NCBI GenBank assembly: GCA_018003035.1
Contig: JAGNEX010000019.1
Span: forward strand, 1 to 46,053
Origin: Acidimicrobiia bacterium
Lineage (GTDB): Bacteria > Actinomycetota > Acidimicrobiia > IMCC26256 > JAGNEX01
Reading direction: 5' to 3'
Length of the DNA: 46,053 nucleotides
The notes beneath the pieces are model-generated. The model did no database searches. It had not been told where the DNA came from and worked only from the letters and a program-made list of their open reading frames with translations. A program made the position numbers and the translations under genes. Positions 12,254-23,050 of the stretch are shown here, piece by piece. Position 1 is the first letter of the stretch. Every line of letters begins with the position of its first letter.

Positions 12254-12566
12254 CGATGCAGCAATAGTTAGATTCGCCGTGGCCCACCACCAGGGCTAGC
12301 TGTGATCTTGCGGGGGAGATACCGGGTTGTATCGGGTTACACGGAAGCGAAGTGGGAGCATGCTACCGGTCATTGGCGCTATCGCGCACGAAGCAGATCG
12401 GGCCAAGTTGGCGACGAGGAAAATTCGTTCGCTCCCAACCGGGTAGCTCGCAGCGCGCGAAAGCGCCTTCACTGAGCGTTCGGGCACAGGCTCCGATCAC
12501 ACAACCGGCCAACAACACCAGGTCAACAGGCTGAACCGCCGTGGGCGACGGCCGCCCATCGAAGCG
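12254..12566. other. 313-base gap between ketosynthase and hydrolase genes
   Basis: I see no convincing gene here; short frames on both strands lack ribosome binding sites and domain-like composition. On the minus strand TAACTAT lies about 14 bases upstream of the ketosynthase start and could be its -10 element. The only other structure is the GATAC...GTATC inverted repeat listed separately. Confidence 0.5.
12318..12333. promoter_or_regulatory. Candidate operator upstream of the ketosynthase pair
   Basis: GATAC (12318-12322) and GTATC (12329-12333) form an inverted repeat with a 6-base spacer. It overlaps a 10-base direct repeat (CGGGTTGTAT then CGGGTTACAC from 12323). Position about 70-85 bases upstream of the ketosynthase start fits a repressor or activator site. 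The arms are short, so chance is possible. Confidence 0.25.
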
Positions 12567-13403
12567 TTATCCCGCGCTGGCTCCCGCGAGCCGTTGGATC
12601 ATCGTGAGCACTTCAGGCGCGAACGCGTCTGGACGCTCGATCGGCGGGTAGTGCCCACAGTCATCGATGACACGCAGCGTCGCGCCCGGGATACAGGCCA
12701 TCATGCGCGCCGCGTCTTCGGGCGGCGTCGCTGTGTCCTGGCGACCCCAAACGATGTGGGTTGGGGCGGCGATCTCACCCAGGCGGGCTTCAGAAATACC
12801 CCAGTCGATCTGGTTCGCCTGACGCCACATCGTCCAGTAGCTGTCGGGGCTCGAGAACTCGCCGTACAGGTGATCGATGCGCGAGGGAGGACAGCGATCG
12901 GGTTGCGCGTACTGCTCCCTATACGAACGAGCGAGAAGCGTCCGGGTGACCGCGGGCCTCAAGAAGCGCCCTGCCTTCGACGCTAACAGCCTCGCCGCAG
13001 GAGGCAATTTGAACCCTCCGAATGCGTTGGTTCCCGTCGGCATCAGGCCCGCCACACGGTCGGGAAAGTGAATGGCCGCATAGATCGACAAGATGCCACC
13101 GTACGAGCAGCCCAGCCACACCGCTTTCTCGATGCTTAGCGAATCGAGTACCCGCACCACCGCTTCGGTTTGGGTGGGTACCGAATAGTCACCACGGGGC
13201 TTCCCGGACCGGCCATGCCCGCGGAGATCGGGAACGATGCATCGCACCTCTGGCGCAATTCGGCTCACCAGCCCCTCAAACAGGCGGCCGTCACCGGGCT
13301 CTGGATGCAGCGCCAATACCACCGTGCCGTCATCGGGGCCGACGTCGCGAACAAAGACGCGAGCATCCCCGACGTTCGGCATATATGTGAGGTCTCGGAT
13401 CAT
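12567..13403 (-). CDS. Alpha/beta hydrolase
   Basis: 278 residues from ATG 13403 (MIRDLTYMPN). Canonical fold with nucleophile Ser100 in GCSYGG, acid Asp223 (GRQDTATPP) and His251 (CGHYPPIERPDAF). The usual oxyanion HG-x-PG segment reads LHPEPGDG (32-39), so the region is recognisable but altered. This is a serine hydrolase, likely an esterase, lactonase or thioesterase; the substrate is unknown. It lies upstream of, and points the same way as, the ketosynthase pair but 313 bases away, so common transcription is uncertain. Ser rather than Asp as nucleophile rules out an OleB/haloalkane-dehalogenase-type role. Confidence 0.85.
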   Translation of the reverse strand: MIRDLTYMPNVGDARVFVRDVGPDDGTVVLALHPEPGDGRLFEGLVSRIAPEVRCIVPDLRGHGRSGKPRGDYSVPTQTEAVVRVLDSLSIEKAVWLGCSYGGILSIYAAIHFPDRVAGLMPTGTNAFGGFKLPPAARLLASKAGRFLRPAVTRTLLARSYREQYAQPDRCPPSRIDHLYGEFSSPDSYWTMWRQANQIDWGISEARLGEIAAPTHIVWGRQDTATPPEDAARMMACIPGATLRVIDDCGHYPPIERPDAFAPEVLTMIQRLAGASAG

Positions 13404-13642
13404 CTGCACCCCGATGCATTTCGAACCGTGACGGCCGGGCTTGTCGACTCCCCGCCAGCGGACGACATTCCCGCCTAGACTCCCCAACGCTTATCGCGTC
13501 AAACACGACAGCAAAGAATTCGGGGCAGGCATACAACCCTGCCAAAACCAAGTCGTCGGACTCGCCGAGCGCACGCCAACAGGGCGGTTGAGCGGACGGT
13601 GAGCGATCAGCGGCTCGCCAAACTGGGAAGAGGCGGATTGAT

Positions 13643-14512
13643 ATGCCAGTAGCACTCATCACCGGAGCCTCGACTGGCATCGGACGCGATGCCGCACTTC
13701 GACTCTCGAGCGTCGGGTTCAAAGTGTTTGCGGGGGTACGCAACGACCGCGATGCAGCGTCGGTGGAGGACGACGGACTCTCACCCGTCATCGTCGACGT
13801 CACCAATGGCGAACAGGTCGCCGCCGCTGTTCTCTTGGTCGCAGAAGCGGGCGAGGGCAAGATCGACCTCGTGGTCAACAACGCCGGCGTGGCCATCCCC
13901 CACCCGATCGAAACGCTGACCGTCGAAGATCTCTCTCATCAGTTAGACGTCAACGTCCTCGGAACGCACCGCGTCACCCGGGCCGCCCTTCCCTACGTGA
14001 TCGAAGCGAAGGGCAGGATCATCATGGTCGGGTCCGCATCCGGGCGTGTTGCTCCACCATTCATGGGCGCCTACGTGACCAGCAAGTTCGCGCTCGAGGG
14101 TTACGCCGACACCCTTCGCCGCGAGGTCGAGGACTTCGGCGTCAAGGTCTGCCTCGTCGAACCTGGGCAGGTCAAAACCCCGATATGGGACAAGTCGACG
14201 ATCAATGCAGACACGATCCCCGACCTGCCCGAGCGCTATCAGGAGCGAGCCAAAAAAATGCTCGTCGCTAGCCGTATCGCAGCGAAGAAAGGCATCGACC
14301 CCTCCCAGGTGTCCGACGCCATCGAACACGCAGCGACCTCGAGCAATCCCAACGCCCGCTACGGCATGCCGTTTCAGGCACGGGTTGTCTCTCGGTTCTT
14401 CCCGGTGCTCCCCGAGTGGATCGCGGACAAGCTCGTCCTCCGAGAAATCGATCGCCTGCGCACCGACAAGGTCGACGACGAACTCGCCCAGAACGCTGCA
14501 GTCGAGAGCTAA
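13643..14512 (+). CDS. Short-chain dehydrogenase/reductase (SDR)
   Basis: 289-residue NAD(P)-dependent oxidoreductase with the classical SDR plan: cofactor motif TGASTGIG (7-14), NNAG (79-82), Ser in VGSASG (around 131), and Tyr144/Lys148 in YVTSK. The C-terminal about 80 residues (from the KTPIWDK segment on) form a substrate cap longer than in minimal SDRs, resembling the retinol/17-beta-hydroxysteroid-type subgroup. GAAGAGG is placed well before the ATG. Divergent from the hydrolase and near the ketosynthase pair, it could reduce a beta-keto product of that pair, but this rests only on proximity. Confidence 0.88.
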   Translation: MPVALITGASTGIGRDAALRLSSVGFKVFAGVRNDRDAASVEDDGLSPVIVDVTNGEQVAAAVLLVAEAGEGKIDLVVNNAGVAIPHPIETLTVEDLSHQLDVNVLGTHRVTRAALPYVIEAKGRIIMVGSASGRVAPPFMGAYVTSKFALEGYADTLRREVEDFGVKVCLVEPGQVKTPIWDKSTINADTIPDLPERYQERAKKMLVASRIAAKKGIDPSQVSDAIEHAATSSNPNARYGMPFQARVVSRFFPVLPEWIADKLVLREIDRLRTDKVDDELAQNAAVES

Positions 14513-14545
14513 TCCGCAACCATCCGAACGGCCCGGAGCCACGCT

Positions 14546-15568
14546 CTAACGGGCGACGATTCCCCCGCCGAGACATTCGTCACCGTCGTAGAACGCGACT
14601 ATTTGTCCCGGAGCAACCCGTTGGCGGGGCTCCTCAAACCGCACCGTGGAGCCGTCCAAGATTGCAGGATGGGCATCGCCATGGGCCTGACACTGCGCCA
14701 AAATGCGGGCGTCGCCAGGCTGGTCGCAGGTAAAGGTCAGGTCACGCAGTTCCACCGAGTCGACCAGCAGGTCTGATTGTGTGCCGAGGATCACCCTGGC
14801 CTCATGTGGTCTGACGTCGACGACATAGCGCCGCGCGTCAGCTGCGATCCCCAAGCCCCGCCGCTGCCCAATGGTCACCATCTCAACGGCCTCGTGGCTA
14901 CCGAGTCGCTCCCCATCAACGCTTTCGATGACACCGGGGGTGAACGACATCCGCTCGCTCAAAAAGTCCCCGCGCCGGCCACGCTGGATAAAACACACAT
15001 CCATGCTCTCGGGCTTTGATGCCGTTCGCAGACCGAGCCGTGTCGCTTCTTGGTAGACCTCCGGTTTGGTCATGCCTTCCATCGGAAGCCACGTCTTGGC
15101 GAGCTCCTTTTGGGTGAGCATGTACAGCACATAGCTCTGGTCTTTTGCAGGATCGGTCCCGCGCAACAGCCGTACTCGATCGTCGTCGCGCCTCACCCGC
15201 GCATGATGTCCGGTCGCAATACGATCAAAACCCATGGCTTGAGCCCTGTCGAACAGTCGGGCGAACTTGATGTGGCGATTGCATTCGACGCATGGGTTGG
15301 GCGTTTCGCCGATCTGGTGCGCTGCGACGTAGGGCTGGACGACGTGCTGGTCGAAGTCGTCTCCGAAGTTGAAGACGTAGTGGGGAATGCCAAGCTGCGC
15401 GGCGACACGACGGGCATCTTCGACATCGCTGACGGAACAGCACCCCGAATCGGAATCACCACCCCACAGCTTGAGCGTGACCCCGGTGACGTCGTGCCCC
15501 TGCGAAACGAGCAGCGCGGCAGCAACAGAACTGTCGACGCCTCCGCTCATTGCGACCATCACCTTCAC
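14546..15568 (-). CDS. mnmA: tRNA-specific 2-thiouridylase MnmA
   Basis: 340 residues. Adds sulfur to U34 of tRNA (Lys, Glu, Gln anticodons), using ATP to adenylate the base and persulfide sulfur from a cysteine desulfurase. The PP-loop SGGVDSS is at residues 8-14, and the two catalytic Cys are Cys93 (TPNPCVECN) and Cys192 (DVCFI). The GTG start overlaps the iscS stop by four bases (GTGA), so sulfur donor and user are made together. The C-terminal beta-barrel domain is complete. Order iscS then mnmA matches mycobacteria as I recall. Confidence 0.97.
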   Translation of the reverse strand: MKVMVAMSGGVDSSVAAALLVSQGHDVTGVTLKLWGGDSDSGCCSVSDVEDARRVAAQLGIPHYVFNFGDDFDQHVVQPYVAAHQIGETPNPCVECNRHIKFARLFDRAQAMGFDRIATGHHARVRRDDDRVRLLRGTDPAKDQSYVLYMLTQKELAKTWLPMEGMTKPEVYQEATRLGLRTASKPESMDVCFIQRGRRGDFLSERMSFTPGVIESVDGERLGSHEAVEMVTIGQRRGLGIAADARRYVVDVRPHEARVILGTQSDLLVDSVELRDLTFTCDQPGDARILAQCQAHGDAHPAILDGSTVRFEEPRQRVAPGQIVAFYDGDECLGGGIVAR

Positions 15569-16842
15569 GTGCGTCCCCGTTCCACGTCGCTGGCGGCTTG
15601 CGCGGTCAGCCCGCCAAGGCGAGCGATCACCGAGTCCAGAGCGGCGACACCTCCGTCGATGTCGGCCTGGGTGGTAGTCCAGCCGAGCGAAAGGCGGATC
15701 GACGAGTTGGCCTCGTGGTCGCTCATCCCCATGGCCAACAACACGTGCGATGGTTCAATCGCTCCGGATTGGCATGAACTCCCGGCCGCAGCGCAAACAC
15801 CAGCTTCATCGAGCATGGCGAGCACCGTTTCCGATTCCAGCCCGGGCAACCTTAAGTGGATAATCCCCGGGACGGTGGTCGCGGGGTCGGTATTCCAGAT
15901 GGCGTTCGGCTGACGGGCGCGCAGCTGCTCACGGAAACTGTCGGCGAGCTGAATGACGCGAGCCGATTCTTCTCGGCGAGCAGCGGTCGTCTCGATCAGT
16001 GCAGCCACCATCGCTTCGATTCCTGCGACGTTGTGGGTCCCGGACCGGGCACCCCATTCCTGGCCCCCTCCGACCACCAGCGGCCGTAGCCGACGCGGGT
16101 CGTTGGCGATAAGGGCACCGACCCCTTGAGGACCTCCGAACTTGTGGGCGCTCACCGCCACCAGATCAGCCACCGCCGCGATCGGGCCTAGGTCGAGCCA
16201 TGGGCCCGCCTGCACCGCGTCGACGAATAGGACGGCATCGGGCCATTGCCCACCGAGCATCTGGCCAACGGCTTGAAGCGGCTGGATGACCCCGGTTTCG
16301 TTGTTGACCGCCATGACCGCCACGAGCCCCACCGGATCGGCGGGCGCCACGGACCCGAGAAGGGTTCTCAAGGCGTCCAGATCGACTGCGCCTGCGCTGG
16401 TCAGGGGGATCCGCTCGGCCTTGGGTGCGGAAGCTGTCTCCACTGGCCTTGCCGCGCTGACTGCGACACCCTTGCCTGAAGGAAGCGGGTCCAGGTCGGC
16501 ACGACGGTGCAGTTCGGCGATCGCAAGGTCAGCACTGCTCAAAACAGCCTTGTGCTCACCGGCTGATACGAGCACGCGCTTGCGCTCGGTCCAGCCTCTC
16601 GTTGTGCCGAGGATGGCCAGGTTGTCAGCTTCGCTTCCGCCACCGGTGAAGATGACCTGGTTGGGGCGGACCCCGATCAGATCAGCGAACTGTTCGCGCA
16701 CCTCTTCCAATGCGTACTTGGCTGACCGCGCCGCTGCATGCTGCCCCGACGGGTTGCCCGGCGGGCCGGCAAATGCATCGACCATGACCGAGCGGGCGCT
16801 TTCGCGCAGCGACGTCGTAGCGGCATGGTCGAGGTAAATCAC
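15565..16842 (-). CDS. iscS: Cysteine desulfurase (IscS/NifS family)
   Basis: 425-residue PLP enzyme that removes sulfur from L-cysteine and carries it as a persulfide for Fe-S clusters and tRNA thiolation. Lys234 (SAHKFGGPQG) is the PLP lysine, His97 stacks on PLP, and Cys357 (AGSSCQSG) is the sulfur-carrying Cys. It starts at GTG 16842, four bases after the PaaK-like gene. Compared with usual IscS (about 390-400 residues) there is an Ala/Pro/charged insertion near residues 113-148, between the PLP-binding half and VDLDALRTLL. Downstream mnmA overlaps by four bases. Confidence 0.95.
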   Translation of the reverse strand: MIYLDHAATTSLRESARSVMVDAFAGPPGNPSGQHAAARSAKYALEEVREQFADLIGVRPNQVIFTGGGSEADNLAILGTTRGWTERKRVLVSAGEHKAVLSSADLAIAELHRRADLDPLPSGKGVAVSAARPVETASAPKAERIPLTSAGAVDLDALRTLLGSVAPADPVGLVAVMAVNNETGVIQPLQAVGQMLGGQWPDAVLFVDAVQAGPWLDLGPIAAVADLVAVSAHKFGGPQGVGALIANDPRRLRPLVVGGGQEWGARSGTHNVAGIEAMVAALIETTAARREESARVIQLADSFREQLRARQPNAIWNTDPATTVPGIIHLRLPGLESETVLAMLDEAGVCAAAGSSCQSGAIEPSHVLLAMGMSDHEANSSIRLSLGWTTTQADIDGGVAALDSVIARLGGLTAQAASDVERGRT

Positions 16843-16846
16843 CCGT

Positions 16847-17938
16847 TTAGCCTCGCGGCAACTCCCCTTGGGATGCCAACGCGTTGGTCTTGAGCGGGGT
16901 AGCTGACGGGAACACGCGGGGAACGCTTCGACCGCAGTTGGGGCAATCCTGCTCCTCGATGTGGGCGTACAGCCCCGTTTCGAGCCACATCAGCGCGGTG
17001 CCGTGCCAGGCGAGCGAGGTCCACATGAGTGCCGATGCCTTCGGCCCGCCAGGTAGCGAAGCCACCCATTCCAGATCTGGGTAGGTGTGAAAGCCCGAAC
17101 GCGCGTCGCACTCTGCCCAGAGTGCGCGGGCACCCTTTGGAGACCACATCGCCAGTACCTCGACCTGGTTATGCGACACCGAGTAGGCGAGGTTGGCCAA
17201 TGTGGAACGAGCGTCGTTGCCGAGCACGGTACCGAGCACAATCACCCGGCGGAGTTCTGGCAAAGGTCGACGCGCAGCGGCCATCTGGCTGAGCACTTCG
17301 TAGACGACTCGAGCCGGACCGGCGACGACCGACGGCGCCGCCGCGCTGATCAGGTCCGGGTTGAACTCGGTCGACAAGCTGAGCGAAGAGATTCCCGAGT
17401 GAAGCGCTCCGCAGCTGATCTGGACATACGCCAGATTCGGATCCGGGGTCGTGAGGTTAAGCAGAACGTCATCGCGGGTGAGGCCTGCGACGGCGAGCGC
17501 TCGTTCGCCGGTATCGGCAAGGCGATCGACGTCTTGTTGAGACGAGCCGATCGGCAATCCACCGGCAAGCACCCACTGCACTGGCTTGTAGGACGGATCG
17601 ATCACTTCCCGGTTGAACTCGCCCCCCTTGCCCCGGACGCGCGCCCACACGGCCTGCCGGAGCAGACGGCGGTCGCCGAACTGGGCAATGGTGTCCTCGT
17701 CGGGCCGCAGCACGAACTTCCAAGGCTGGCTTTGAACGGTGGCCAGAGTCGTTGGCGGTAGTTGGGCAAAATCGGCGACTTCGCGGACGGTAAGGGGGTC
17801 TATCCCGGCGTTGTCAATGAGCTCTCGGTAGTACTGGGAATAGGGGTACACGTCGTGGTTCAAATAGTCACGCAGCAGGGTCCGCTTGAGGCGCGAACGT
17901 GCCTTGACGTTGTAGCTATCCCAGTGCACAAGGTTCAT
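16847..17938 (-). CDS. PaaK-like (phenylacetate-CoA ligase superfamily) protein, apparently degenerate
   Basis: 363 residues from ATG 17938 (MNLVHWDSYN); the frame stays open to 18298 but the extra 120 residues look non-coding. The body resembles the N-terminal domain of PaaK-type adenylate-formers: AGLTRDDVLLNLTTPD, a Gly/Ala-rich core, a YPDLEWV segment where PaaK has its HFYPEI stretch, and a CPNCGRSVPRV metal-binding-like piece near the end (Cys332, Cys335). I cannot find the SSGTTG phosphate loop or the RYRTRD motif, and the mobile C-terminal domain with the catalytic Lys is absent. It is the first gene of the operon with iscS and mnmA. It probably does not make acyl-CoA; a structural or binding role in sulfur transfer is speculation. 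Confidence 0.65.
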   Translation of the reverse strand: MNLVHWDSYNVKARSRLKRTLLRDYLNHDVYPYSQYYRELIDNAGIDPLTVREVADFAQLPPTTLATVQSQPWKFVLRPDEDTIAQFGDRRLLRQAVWARVRGKGGEFNREVIDPSYKPVQWVLAGGLPIGSSQQDVDRLADTGERALAVAGLTRDDVLLNLTTPDPNLAYVQISCGALHSGISSLSLSTEFNPDLISAAAPSVVAGPARVVYEVLSQMAAARRPLPELRRVIVLGTVLGNDARSTLANLAYSVSHNQVEVLAMWSPKGARALWAECDARSGFHTYPDLEWVASLPGGPKASALMWTSLAWHGTALMWLETGLYAHIEEQDCPNCGRSVPRVFPSATPLKTNALASQGELPRG

Positions 17939-18148
17939 GTTATTGATCTTCGGCACTCGGACCCGTCTGGTTGACAGGTGTTTTCTCACCGTAGAACTTG
18001 AGGGCCGTTCGAGAAGACATGCCCAGAACGCCTCAGGTGTACATCGGCCGCCGACCGGCCGGCCTGTACCGCTTGACTGCTTGACGCTTGGGTTGCCTGG
18101 AGCCCCCGGGCGGGTTTCGCTGTCACACCCTGTCGCCATGATGTGTTC

Positions 18149-18565
18149 ATGGAAACGCAGCTCCAACTCATCCTCGGTGAAAGCGACCAGAACGACAGGC
18201 CCGACGCTCCCCCGGCGTTGGTACGCCCACCGGCTACCGGTCGCACGGACTCGGCCGGTGCCGCTGACGGCCGCGTTCGCAGCGGCCGTTCCGCACACCG
18301 GACCCGTTCAGGCAAGACAGCAAGCACAACGGGTCGACGCACCCCGCGAGCCGCCGCGCAGACCCGCCTGTCGCTGGTTCAAGACGTCCGTTCTCAGGAC
18401 CGGTCACCGGCACAACCGCTGAGTGGGGCTGTTACCCAGCGCGCACAGGACGACGCCACAAGTTCGGCGGACATCGCAGAAGCTCGGCGGCAGTTCGCAC
18501 TGCTTCGGGCGACACTCGCAGCCGCCCGCGGCCCACAGCCACTCGAAATCCCCCGCGCCGGCTAA
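18149..18565 (+). CDS. Hypothetical protein, possible small gene
   Basis: 138 residues from ATG 18149 (METQLQLILGESD), with a GTG two codons upstream. The middle is Arg/Thr/Ala/Pro rich and low complexity; the last 40 residues (SADIAEARRQFALLRATLAAARG) look like an amphipathic helix. No ribosome binding site is visible. Codon third positions are GC-rich, as in real neighbours. It is divergent from the PaaK-like gene and precedes the mutase by 130 bases. I do not recognise it, and it could be a chance open frame. Confidence 0.4.
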   Translation: METQLQLILGESDQNDRPDAPPALVRPPATGRTDSAGAADGRVRSGRSAHRTRSGKTASTTGRRTPRAAAQTRLSLVQDVRSQDRSPAQPLSGAVTQRAQDDATSSADIAEARRQFALLRATLAAARGPQPLEIPRAG

Positions 18566-18695
18566 TGCGCTCAGGCCGCGCTGCGCGGTCCCTGTTTCCC
18601 TGCCCGGTTTGTTGAGTCACGTACCCTTTGCGCGAACGCGTTCTAATCCGCCCTTTGATGAAGGCGGCGCAAGTGGCGTCGCTTGAGGAGCCAAC

Positions 18696-20828
<2,133 letters not shown>

Positions 20829-20848
20829 GCCCAGGACTGGTTCTGCCC

Positions 20849-21841
20849 ATGGACAGCGATCGGTTTATCGACGATCTCGCCGAAGGTATCGCTGCGGGTC
20901 AAAGGCGGGCGCTCGCCCGCGGGATCACCCTGGTCGAGTCATCGCGCCCATCTGACCGTCCTCTCTCCGACGCGCTGGTCGAGCGTCTCTCGAGCAGGCG
21001 CCCTACCGCGCTTCGGATCGGAATCTCGGGCACGCCCGGCGTTGGTAAGTCGACCTTCATCGAAGCCTTTGGCCTCGATCGCATCGGCTCTGGTCAGACG
21101 GTGGCGGTGCTGGCGGTCGATCCGTCGAGCCAGATTTCGGGCGGCTCCATCCTGGGGGACAAAACCAGAATGGAGCAGCTGTCTCGCCAGACCGCTGCGT
21201 TCATTCGGCCATCGCCGTCTCGAGGAAATCTCGGAGGGGTCGCCCGACGCACTCGAGAAGCAATCACCCTGTGCGAGGCTGCTGGCTTTCAGACGATCAT
21301 CGTTGAGACCGTTGGTGTTGGTCAGTCCGAAGTGGCGGTCGAAGCCATGGTCGACCTGTTTTTGTTGTTGCTTGCGCCAGGGGGCGGCGACGATCTTCAG
21401 GGCATCAAACGGGGTGTCATGGAGCTCGCGGACGTCATCGTGGTCAACAAGGCTGACGGCGACATGCGGCGTCAGGCCGAGACGACCGCAGCCGACTACC
21501 GCCACGCGTTGTCGCTACTCCGACCGAAGCGTCCCGGCTGGGCACCTCAAGTCGTCACATGCTCGGCCCGGGACGGATCGATCGGCTCAGTTACCGAGTT
21601 GGTAGATCGATTTCGGTCGGATGGCTTGGCAAGCGGCTCGTTGGAGAAATGGCGAAGCTCCCAGGCTCGCCAGTGGTTCCAGAGCGAGATCGCGCTTGGT
21701 TGGCAAGACCTCATCGCCTCGAATACTGCGTTGTCGGCGGCCGTCGCGCGTTTGGAAGTCCAGGTCGCCGACGGAACTAGGACGCCAAGTTCGGCTGCAT
21801 CGGAGGTCATCGGCGGTCTGACAGGTGGGCACCTCGCCTAA
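20849..21841 (+). CDS. meaB: MeaB/ArgK-family GTPase, methylmalonyl-CoA mutase chaperone
   Basis: 330 residues. G3E P-loop GTPase that protects and reloads cobalamin on methylmalonyl-CoA mutase. Walker A GTPGVGKST is at residues 61-69, followed by VDPSSQISGGSILGDKTRM, ETVGVGQSE (Walker B/switch region) and the guanine-specifying NKADG. Placement 20 bases after the mutase gene confirms the role as a mutase partner rather than the older arginine-kinase naming. Confidence 0.95.
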   Translation: MDSDRFIDDLAEGIAAGQRRALARGITLVESSRPSDRPLSDALVERLSSRRPTALRIGISGTPGVGKSTFIEAFGLDRIGSGQTVAVLAVDPSSQISGGSILGDKTRMEQLSRQTAAFIRPSPSRGNLGGVARRTREAITLCEAAGFQTIIVETVGVGQSEVAVEAMVDLFLLLLAPGGGDDLQGIKRGVMELADVIVVNKADGDMRRQAETTAADYRHALSLLRPKRPGWAPQVVTCSARDGSIGSVTELVDRFRSDGLASGSLEKWRSSQARQWFQSEIALGWQDLIASNTALSAAVARLEVQVADGTRTPSSAASEVIGGLTGGHLA

Positions 21842-21962
21842 AAGCAATCCACCGACTATTGCTCTTCAATGCATTTCATGTTATGTTGCTGCATCGCACC
21901 ACCCAGTGCCACCGCAGATCGGCGTTGCACCCACGGCGCGCCGTCACCTCTCTGGAGGCAAC

Positions 21963-22766
21963 ATGCCAGCCGCCCTGACCGTTCGTGTTTGGGATGACCC
22001 AGTCATCACCCAACACGGCTATGACCCACGTTCCACCTATGCCGAGCAGTTCTGGCTTCCCACATTGGGCCCCAGTTCACTGCTCCTCCTTCGGCACCTA
22101 GCAGCGCAGTTCGATGCAACCCGAGGAGCCGACATCACCGTCCCCGTGGCGGTAACTGCTCAAGCCCTTGGGCTCGGACCACGCGAAGGCAAGAACTCTC
22201 CGTTGATGAGGAGCTTCGCCCGGCTGGCCCAGTTTGATCTCGCCCACAATCAGCTCGACTCCGATATCTGGTCGGTTCGCCCAAAGGTTCCACCGGTGAC
22301 GCAACGGCACATTCGGCGCCTCCCCGAAACGTCCCTCTCCGCTCTGGAAGCGTGGAACGCCCAGCCAATCCGGCCCGACGCAGGCGACGAGCGCCTACGG
22401 CGAGCCCGCCGTACGGCGTTCATCTTGATCGAGAACGGTGAACTCGCAGACCACGTCGAGCGGATCCTGCTCGGTCAGGGCTTTCCCCCAAGCGCCTGCC
22501 GCCCGGCCGTCGAATGGGCGGCACAGCGGCACAGCCTGGCCCTCGAGGCAGAACTCCACGCTGACAGGCAACCCGCCCTCACCGGCCTACCCCAGCCCGC
22601 GACGGATCGCGTCGACGACCCCGGTGCTGCGACCGAAATTGGGATGCGGAAGGTGATGATCGCTGACCGAGGGCAAACCCCCTCCGCAAGAGGCCAGCGC
22701 GACCGCACTCGCCCCCACCGGATCCCGCCACCACCGAGCCCACGTCTGACGGTGAGCGAGGTCTGA
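21963..22766 (+). CDS. Hypothetical protein, possible winged-helix-like N-terminus
   Basis: 267 residues from ATG 21963, chosen because GGAGG lies 6 bases upstream; the frame is open further back to 21825 but overlaps meaB. Residues 20-110 (TYAEQFWLPTLGPSSLLLLRHLA, then TVPVAVTAQALGLG, then LMRSFARLAQFDLA) read as helices with a helix-turn-helix-like pattern. The second half is Arg/Pro rich and likely disordered. No trans-membrane segment or known motif. I believe similar proteins occur in related actinobacteria, but I cannot name a family. A DNA-binding or regulatory role is possible. Confidence 0.7.
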   Translation: MPAALTVRVWDDPVITQHGYDPRSTYAEQFWLPTLGPSSLLLLRHLAAQFDATRGADITVPVAVTAQALGLGPREGKNSPLMRSFARLAQFDLAHNQLDSDIWSVRPKVPPVTQRHIRRLPETSLSALEAWNAQPIRPDAGDERLRRARRTAFILIENGELADHVERILLGQGFPPSACRPAVEWAAQRHSLALEAELHADRQPALTGLPQPATDRVDDPGAATEIGMRKVMIADRGQTPSARGQRDRTRPHRIPPPPSPRLTVSEV

Positions 22767-23050
22767 GCACCCGATCCACGCAATCTGTCACGACACATTC
22801 GCGGTCAGCCCAAGGGGTGAGCCCTCCGCGCAGGGTGGTTTCGCAGTCCACGCACCGCCCGGTAAAGAGGGTTCACCCTCCAACATCGCAACGTCGATCG
22901 TTGGCCGACAGGTGTCGGCCCTGGCGACTCCGGGCTCGTGCCGTTCGGGCCGACACTGGGGCGGCCACCCCTCGGCGCGACGAGCGGCCTCGAGTGATGT
23001 CGCGTTTGGGGCGGTTCTTTCCAACTGGGGCGCACGCATACCCTGTGTCG

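Noticed and set aside
12296-12487. 63-residue minus-strand frame in the ketosynthase-hydrolase gap
   Set aside because: No ribosome binding site, no clear helix or motif; treated as chance.
12567-13403. Hydrolase as OleB of an olefin pathway
   Set aside because: OleB is haloalkane-dehalogenase-like with an Asp nucleophile; here the nucleophile is Ser100.
17939-18298. 120-residue N-terminal extension of the PaaK-like protein
   Set aside because: Composition is unlike the rest, and the PaaK-type alignment begins at MNLVHWDSYN.
22817-23050. N-terminal extension of the sirtuin
   Set aside because: Extra residues are Arg/Pro-rich and unlike sirtuins; the usual start is ATG 23051.
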